Positions 59,415 to 64,000 of a stretch of 64,000 bases of DNA are shown piece after piece. Each line of letters starts with the position of its first letter. Position 1 is the stretch's first letter. The stretch comes from Elusimicrobiota bacterium. GTDB lineage: Bacteria > Elusimicrobiota > Elusimicrobia > UBA1565 > UBA9628. A program made the position numbers and the translations under genes. The notes under the pieces are model-generated. The model had not been told where the DNA came from, did not search any database, and saw only the letters and a list, made by a program, of their open reading frames with translations. The stretch covers positions 1 to 64,000 of the forward strand of contig JAPLKL010000074.1 in NCBI GenBank assembly GCA_026388095.1, written 5' to 3'.

Positions 59415-61781
59415 ATGTGCGGCGTCATCGGCCTGCGCTGTGAACGCGACCGCGGCGACCTCGGCGAGATCGCCAGCGCCCTGTTGCGCATGCTGGAATA
59501 CCGCGGCTACGACTCCACGGGCGCGGCCATCCAGACCGCGGCCGGCAAGGTCACTTTGCTCAAGGACGTGGGCTCACCCACGGCCGTGACCCGCCGATTG
59601 GGCATCCCCCGGCTCTCGGGCCGGGTCTTCTGCGGCCAGGTGCGCTGGGCCACCTTCGGCTCGGTCACGCGCGAGAACGCCCAGCCCCACGAGGTCTCCT
59701 GCAAGACCCATCTCTACGGCGCCCACAACGGCAACATCACGAACTGCGACCGCCTGAAGGACTGGCTGATCAAGAACGGCCACCGCGTGCTCAGCGACAA
59801 CGACGGCGAGATGCTCGTGCACACCGTCGAGCACTATTTCGCCGCGGAGCTGCGGCGCACCCCGGACCGCGCCGCGGCGCTCAAAGCCGCGGTCCTGGCC
59901 GCGGCGAAGAAGATGGTCGGCTCCTACGCCGCGGTGGTGGTGGACCCCGTGACCCAGCGGCTCGCGGCCATCAAGGCCGGCAGCAGCCTCTACATGGGCC
60001 TCGGACATGACGAGGCCAAGGGGGCCTTCGCCATCGCCTCCTCGGACCTGGCCTCGGTCCTCTCGCGCACCAAGATGCTCCTGCCCATGGCCGAGGGCGA
60101 ATTCGCCCTCTACGACCACGAGCGGGCCGATTTCTACGACCTCCAGACCGGCCGGCGCCTCCGCAAGAAGCCGGCGCGCAGCCGTCTCAAGGTCGAGGAG
60201 ACCGAGCTCAAGGAGCCTTTCCGCTACTTCATGCAGCAGGAGATCTTCAGCCAGCCCGCCGCGGTGCGCAAGGTCCTGGGCCTCTTCCTGCGCCGGTCCG
60301 ACCTGCTCTCGGCCGCGGACCGCTTCGCGCGGCGCCGGCCCGCCCTGGCGCGCCGCGCCGTGCGTTCGGTGCAGTCCCTCGCCGCCTTGACCCACGCCGA
60401 AGAGCTGCGCCGCGATTTCGCGCGCGCCGCGCGCGGCGCGGACTTCACCGCTCTGCGCCGCCTGGCGGCGGCGGCCGCCCTGCCCAACGGGCCCTGCGAG
60501 TCGTCTTTGGGGAGCTTCCTGGAAGAGCTGGGCCGGCTGGCCCCGGGCGGCTCCTGGGCCGCTTTGCGCCTGCTCGACGGGCTCTGCCTCCGGGACGAGG
60601 CCGACGAGGTGGCCCGACGCGTGCGGGGCTTCACGCGCCTGCTGCGCCGGACGCGCCGGCAGGGCGGCGCGGTCTACCTGGTCGCCTGCGGGACCTCCTT
60701 CCACGCGGCCAAGGTGGCCGCCGTGTTCTTCAACCGCATCGCGGGCCTCAAGCTCCACGCCCTGCTGCCCGGCGACTTCCGGGCCGAAGCCGGCGCCTCC
60801 CTGGGAGAAGCCGACCTGCTCATCGGCATCAGCCAGAGCGGCGAGACCAAGGATCTCATCGACGTCCTGGACCTGGCGCGCGCCGCGCGCCGCGGCGTCA
60901 AGGTCGTGACCTTGGTCAACAACCTCAACTCCACCCTGGCCCTGGAGAAGACCGACCTCTGCATCCCGCTCTGCTGCGGCCCCGAGATCGCCGTTCCCGC
61001 CACCAAGAGCTTCATGAATCAGTTGGCCGTGCTCTACGCCTTGGCCCTGGCCGCGGCCGGGCCCGAGGCGCGGGGCTTGCGCCAGCGCCGGGAGGACCTG
61101 CTGCGCGTGCCGCAGCTCCTGGAGGACACTCTGGCCGGGACCCGCGAGGCGGTGGAACGCGCCGCGGCCGAGCTCTTCCTGGCGCCCAGCATCCACATCC
61201 TGGCCACGGGGATGCAGGGCGTGGCCAAGGAGGGGGCGCTCAAGATCCGCGAGGTGGTGCTCAACCACACCGAGGGCTACGAGGCCTCGGAGTTCAAGCA
61301 CGGGCCCAACACCATCCTGGGGGTCAACACCGTCTTCGGCCTGGAGGCCGTGCTCGGGGCGCTGGCCCAGACGGCCCGGCCCAAGCCGGAGCTCTTCCGC
61401 GGCCTCTACGCGAACTACCCGCTCATCTTCGTGACCGGACCGGCGCAGAGGGACGTCAACCTCACGGTCTCGCAGATCAACACGCACAAGATCCGGGGCG
61501 CCGACCTCTACGTGGTGGCCGAGCCGAGCCGAGCCCTGAGCGAGGCCATATCCCGAAACCGCACGGCGCACCGGGGGCGCGCCGGACGCGCCGTCTTCAT
61601 CCCTTTGCCCAAGACCGGCGACGACCTGCTGCCCTTCTTCACCAGCTCCTTGGCCCTGCAGCTGCTGGCCCTGAGCATGAGCGTGCGCAAGCTCGCCCAC
61701 CTCGACGCCCTGGGCTTCGCGGACCACGGCGTGCACCCGGACTCTCCCAAGAACGTCAGCAAGTCCATCACGGTCGACTAG
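59415..61781 (+). CDS. glmS: Enlarged glutamine:fructose-6-phosphate aminotransferase
   Basis: A 788-residue GlmS-type enzyme making glucosamine 6-phosphate for peptidoglycan. The N-terminal glutaminase starts with Cys2 (MCGVIGL), has RGYDSTG, VRWATFG (usually WATHG) and HNGNI; two SIS domains follow, with VACGTSFHA, SQSGETKD, PATKSFMNQ and EASEFKHGP. The E. coli enzyme is about 609 residues; here an extra Arg/Ala-rich helical block of about 120 residues (about 292-415) sits between the glutaminase and the first SIS domain. Confidence 0.9.
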   Translation: MCGVIGLRCERDRGDLGEIASALLRMLEYRGYDSTGAAIQTAAGKVTLLKDVGSPTAVTRRLGIPRLSGRVFCGQVRWATFGSVTRENAQPHEVSCKTHLYGAHNGNITNCDRLKDWLIKNGHRVLSDNDGEMLVHTVEHYFAAELRRTPDRAAALKAAVLAAAKKMVGSYAAVVVDPVTQRLAAIKAGSSLYMGLGHDEAKGAFAIASSDLASVLSRTKMLLPMAEGEFALYDHERADFYDLQTGRRLRKKPARSRLKVEETELKEPFRYFMQQEIFSQPAAVRKVLGLFLRRSDLLSAADRFARRRPALARRAVRSVQSLAALTHAEELRRDFARAARGADFTALRRLAAAAALPNGPCESSLGSFLEELGRLAPGGSWAALRLLDGLCLRDEADEVARRVRGFTRLLRRTRRQGGAVYLVACGTSFHAAKVAAVFFNRIAGLKLHALLPGDFRAEAGASLGEADLLIGISQSGETKDLIDVLDLARAARRGVKVVTLVNNLNSTLALEKTDLCIPLCCGPEIAVPATKSFMNQLAVLYALALAAAGPEARGLRQRREDLLRVPQLLEDTLAGTREAVERAAAELFLAPSIHILATGMQGVAKEGALKIREVVLNHTEGYEASEFKHGPNTILGVNTVFGLEAVLGALAQTARPKPELFRGLYANYPLIFVTGPAQRDVNLTVSQINTHKIRGADLYVVAEPSRALSEAISRNRTAHRGRAGRAVFIPLPKTGDDLLPFFTSSLALQLLALSMSVRKLAHLDALGFADHGVHPDSPKNVSKSITVD

Positions 61782-61785
61782 ACGA

Positions 61786-61839
61786 GGTTCGGTCCCCGCA
61801 GGGGACCGAACCCCCGCGCCGACACTCCGGTCGGCGCGG
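61786..61839 (+). repeat. Hairpin array D (two perfect stems)
   Basis: Stem 1: 61786-61797 with 801-812, 12 bp, loop GCA. Stem 2: 814-823 with 830-839, 10 bp, 6-nt loop. Preceded by GA, so the head reads GAGGTTC as in arrays A and C. It begins 4 bp after the glmS stop codon and has no T-run. Confidence 0.7.
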
Positions 61840-62014
61840 TTCCGTTGTATGCCCGTCGCCGTCACCCGCTGGCCTGCCAGCATTTTGGGATTGCGGAAAG
61901 GTTGCGCGCGGGACATGGCCGGAGGCTTGTCAAGTCTTTTTTTGCTCGCCGAGCGGCAGGCAGGGGAGTCCATTTCAACCCATTCTCCGACGAGGAACGG
62001 CCATTTTGGGATAT

Positions 62015-62053
62015 GGGCCAAAAGACCTATTTCGGGCCTAGGTCTTTCGGCCC
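62015..62053. promoter_or_regulatory. Inverted repeat over the clostripain promoter
   Basis: GGGCC-A-AAAGACCTA (62015-62029) pairs with TAGGTCTTT-C-GGCCC (62039-62053), one mismatch, 9-nt loop. It covers the -35 region of the promoter whose TATAAT is at 62065-62070 and could be an operator. Confidence 0.4.
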
Positions 62054-62064
62054 CACCTTTATGG

Positions 62065-62070
62065 TATAAT
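62065..62070 (+). promoter_or_regulatory. -10 element of the clostripain gene
   Basis: TATAAT with no clear -35 match. It predicts a leader of about 88 nt before the ATG at 62165, with GGAGGT as the ribosome-binding site. Confidence 0.55.
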
Positions 62071-62090
62071 CGGCCCTAACATGAGCATAG

Positions 62091-62146
62091 GCCATCGCGC
62101 GCTCCAGCCGAGCCGCCCCGCCGCAGCAGCGCCGAGTGCGGATGGC
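62091..62146 (+). promoter_or_regulatory. Stable hairpin in the clostripain 5' leader
   Basis: GCCATC-CGCGCTC (62091-62104, one bulge) pairs with GAGTGCG-GATGGC (62134-62146). The stem ends 8 nt before the GGAGGT, so it could influence ribosome access or mRNA stability. It does not match a riboswitch I know. Confidence 0.4.
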
Positions 62147-62164
62147 GAAAAACCGGAGGTATGA

Positions 62165-63454
62165 ATGCTGAAGAAATGGTTCGTCTCACTCGTCGCCTGC
62201 GCGTCGCTCCTGGGCGCCAGGGCCGTCGCCGCTGAGAAGATCGACTTCGACCAAAGCATCGACGTCAAGGGCATCGTCCAGTCGCTGCAGGCCCAGGTCG
62301 CCAAAGAGACCGCGGCCGAGAAGGCCGGCATGGCCAACTGGACCATCATGGTCTACGTCAACGCCAAGAACAACCTGGAGAAGTTCGGGCTCGGCGACGT
62401 CAACGAGATGGAGAAGGTCGGCTCCACGGACAAGGTCAAGATCGCCGTCGAGTTGGGCCGCATCTCCGGTTACGACTCTTCGGACGGCGACTGGAAAGGC
62501 CAGCGCCGCTACATCATCCAAAAGGACAACAACACCAGCCATGTGTCGAGCCCCGTGCTGCAGGAGATCGCCAAGGCCGACATGGGCGACTGGAAGCACC
62601 TGGTGGACTTCGTGGCCTGGGCCAAGAAGACCGCTCCGGCCCAGCACTACATGCTCGTGGTCTGGAACCACGGCAGCGGCTGGGACAAGTTCCACAAGGC
62701 CAGCGACATCGTCATCAACGGCATCTCCTATGACGACGAGTCCGGCAACCACATGAGCACCCCGGACCTAGGCAGCGCCCTGGCGGCCATGGGCAAGACC
62801 GACATCTACGCCTCCGACGCCTGCCTGATGCAGATGGCCGAAGTCGGCTACCAGATCAAGGACTACACGGACTACATCGTCGGCTCCGAAGAGACCGAGC
62901 CGGGCGACGGCTACACCTACGACACGCTCCTGGGACCTCTCGTGGCCAAGCCCAGCATGAGCTCGCTGGAGCTCGCCAAGACCGCGGTCAAGTCCTACTC
63001 CGAGCACTATGCGGGCATCGGAGAGGCGGGCACCCAGTCCGCCATACAGTCCGCCACCTTGCCCAAGCTGCTCTCCCTGCTGGACGGGTGGACCAAGGCG
63101 GTCATGGCCGCCAACGAGACGGCCGTGGTCAAGAACGCGCACTCCCAGGCGCAGTCCTTCTATGTCAGCGACAACAAGGACCTGCTCCACTTCGCCCAGC
63201 TCGTGGACGGCGCGTCGCAGGACGCCGCGGTCAAGAGCAAGGGCGCGGAACTGGAGAAGTTCCTGGCCGACACCGTCATCGTGGCCAACGGAGCCACCGG
63301 CGACAGCATGTCCAACGCCAAGGGCCTGGCCGTCTACCTGCCCTCGTGGAGCTTCAACAGCGCCTACAACGAGCTCGCCTGGGCCAAGGCCGGCACCTGG
63401 CCGCAGTTCGCGCAGTGGGTGCAGGGCCTCAAGGACAGCGTAGCAGCCCGCTAG
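62165..63454 (+). CDS. Secreted clostripain-family cysteine peptidase (C11)
   Basis: A 429-residue exported protein (signal peptide ending RAVAAE). It shows the C11 fold: NWTIMVYVNAKNNLE at the first strand, WNHGSGW with the catalytic His169 and SDACLMQMAEVGY with the catalytic Cys220, followed by SEETEPGDGY. These peptidases cut after Arg or Lys and are often autoactivated; activity here is inferred from the intact dyad. Transcribed from its own promoter and followed by a strong terminator. Confidence 0.9.
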   Translation: MLKKWFVSLVACASLLGARAVAAEKIDFDQSIDVKGIVQSLQAQVAKETAAEKAGMANWTIMVYVNAKNNLEKFGLGDVNEMEKVGSTDKVKIAVELGRISGYDSSDGDWKGQRRYIIQKDNNTSHVSSPVLQEIAKADMGDWKHLVDFVAWAKKTAPAQHYMLVVWNHGSGWDKFHKASDIVINGISYDDESGNHMSTPDLGSALAAMGKTDIYASDACLMQMAEVGYQIKDYTDYIVGSEETEPGDGYTYDTLLGPLVAKPSMSSLELAKTAVKSYSEHYAGIGEAGTQSAIQSATLPKLLSLLDGWTKAVMAANETAVVKNAHSQAQSFYVSDNKDLLHFAQLVDGASQDAAVKSKGAELEKFLADTVIVANGATGDSMSNAKGLAVYLPSWSFNSAYNELAWAKAGTWPQFAQWVQGLKDSVAAR

Positions 63455-63477
63455 ATCGAAGACAGCCTGAAGAACGC

Positions 63478-63511
63478 CGCCCCCGTCCGCAAGGACGGGG
63501 GCGCGTCTTTT
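63478..63511 (+). terminator. Rho-independent terminator of the clostripain gene
   Basis: CGCCCCCGTCC pairs with GGACGGGGGCG around GCAA, followed by CGTCTTTT. Confidence 0.85.
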
Positions 63512-63524
63512 GGGTGCCGGTGGT

Positions 63525-63549
63525 CAACTTTTTCAACTTTCAACTTTCC
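63525..63549. repeat. CAACTTT short tandem repeats
   Basis: Three CAACTT(T) units at 63525, 63534 and 63541 at the 3' end of the transposase gene; they may belong to the element's terminus. Confidence 0.4.
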
Positions 63550-64000
63550 TGAGAGGCGCCAAGGCCTTGGATACCGCGGCCACGCTCAGCCGTAGATAGT
63601 CCGCGATATCCGTCATGGAGTGGCCGTCCCCCAACGCCGCACGCATGAACTCCCTACGCACTCGGCACACACTGCGCACCCTCGATAGGCCGCGCACCGC
63701 ATCAACCGAGGCCCCTCCCAACGAGGTGACGCCAGCGACAATCTCATCAAAATCTCTCCGCAGGGGCACCGCCTCGTGGTTTTCGCCGGTCGCTATCTGC
63801 TCATTTGAGCCGCCAGCAATCGCCAGCGGGCTCCGCGCGGCAATCCCCTCACCCGACACCGTCTGCATGCCCTCCAAGATGAACCGCTCATAGGCATCCC
63901 TCGCCGCGGCAGCATCTTGATCGAACATCGACAGGAGCAGGCCCTGATCCACCAGGGCCCGACGCCCTTTCCCGAGATATTCCCGATGCCCAGAGTACGG
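63533..64000 (-). CDS. Y1 (REP-associated/IS200-like) tyrosine transposase, C-terminal part
   Basis: The frame enters from the right edge and ends at 63533; about 155 residues are visible. YSGHREYLGKGR followed by LVDQGLLLSMFD is the typical segment after the catalytic domain of RayT-type Y1 transposases (usually WSSHRAYLG...WLDTDWLL..F). The C-terminal 60 residues (VRSVCRVRREFM, then SMTDIADYLRLSVAAVSKAL) form an HTH, as in the variants fused to a DnaA/TrpR-like domain. The catalytic HUH and Tyr residues lie outside the window. Confidence 0.75.
   Translation of the reverse strand, partial: PYSGHREYLGKGRRALVDQGLLLSMFDQDAAAARDAYERFILEGMQTVSGEGIAARSPLAIAGGSNEQIATGENHEAVPLRRDFDEIVAGVTSLGGASVDAVRGLSRVRSVCRVRREFMRAALGDGHSMTDIADYLRLSVAAVSKALAPLRKVES

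Noticed and set aside
62077-62164. Cyclic-di-GMP or other known riboswitch in the clostripain leader
   Set aside because: The leader forms a hairpin, but the conserved GEMM loop sequences are not present and no other known aptamer matches.

Overview
The window is GC-rich and densely coded. The genes point to a Gram-negative bacterium: several lipoproteins, an OmpA-type protein, an outer-membrane barrel, class A penicillin-binding proteins, a type IV prepilin and two PilT motors. Bacterial type A RNase P RNA, the NadD-YqeK fusion and the HEAT- and Cys-rich secreted proteins would suit an uncultured lineage such as Elusimicrobiota. That placement is an inference, because no 16S gene is present.

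Layout. 1-140: left-over edge of an ISNCY-type insertion sequence. 156-384: a consensus promoter and a 55-residue secreted peptide. 407-7262 (minus): an operon of glycogen phosphorylase, PBP1A, a zinc-ribbon protein and two lipoproteins. 7365-8812: two unknown genes. 8822-10486 (minus): glycosyltransferase and dusB. 10570-19694 (plus): a long housekeeping run with nadD-yqeK, a LytR_C protein, pilT, a cNMP-binding protein, rsfS, a second pilT, argS and two membrane proteins. 20410-24140: hemB-hemL and divergent guaB. 24171-28169: an AT-rich lipoprotein, then envelope proteins, NlpC/P60 and MepA-like murein hydrolases, with a MITE-like hairpin element between the two hydrolases. 28204-35389 (minus): methyltransferase, frameshifted lipoprotein, PBP1C, HEAT-repeat protein and radical SAM protein. 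35533-42563: barrel protein, response regulator and alpha-2-macroglobulin. 42644-51077: an HD-type protein, rnpB, a coiled-coil zinc ribbon, an EF-hand protein, OmpA and others. 51143-52524: a candidate sRNA, yjbQ, a prepilin and tRNA-Val. 52901-64000: secreted proteins, galT, hlyIII, an MFS transporter, an enlarged glmS, a clostripain and a Y1 (REP-associated) transposase cut by the window edge.

How the genes fit together. Much of the content is envelope biology: peptidoglycan synthesis (two class A PBPs, GlmS supplying amino sugar), peptidoglycan hydrolysis (NlpC/P60, MepA), and the PBP1C plus alpha-2-macroglobulin pairing known from Proteobacteria. Housekeeping genes are tightly packed, with frequent 4-bp ATGA overlaps.

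Most notable non-coding structure. Intergenic hairpin arrays have perfect 9-13 bp stems, mostly with 3-nt loops; three of them share the head GAGGTTY and the closing RAACC, while the rest of each stem differs completely. One array sits in a 371-bp element with 21-bp terminal inverted repeats and a 7-bp target duplication. A candidate 6S-like RNA has its own promoter and terminator. At least ten genes have a TANNNT -10 box only 4-9 nt before the start codon, which implies leaderless mRNAs.
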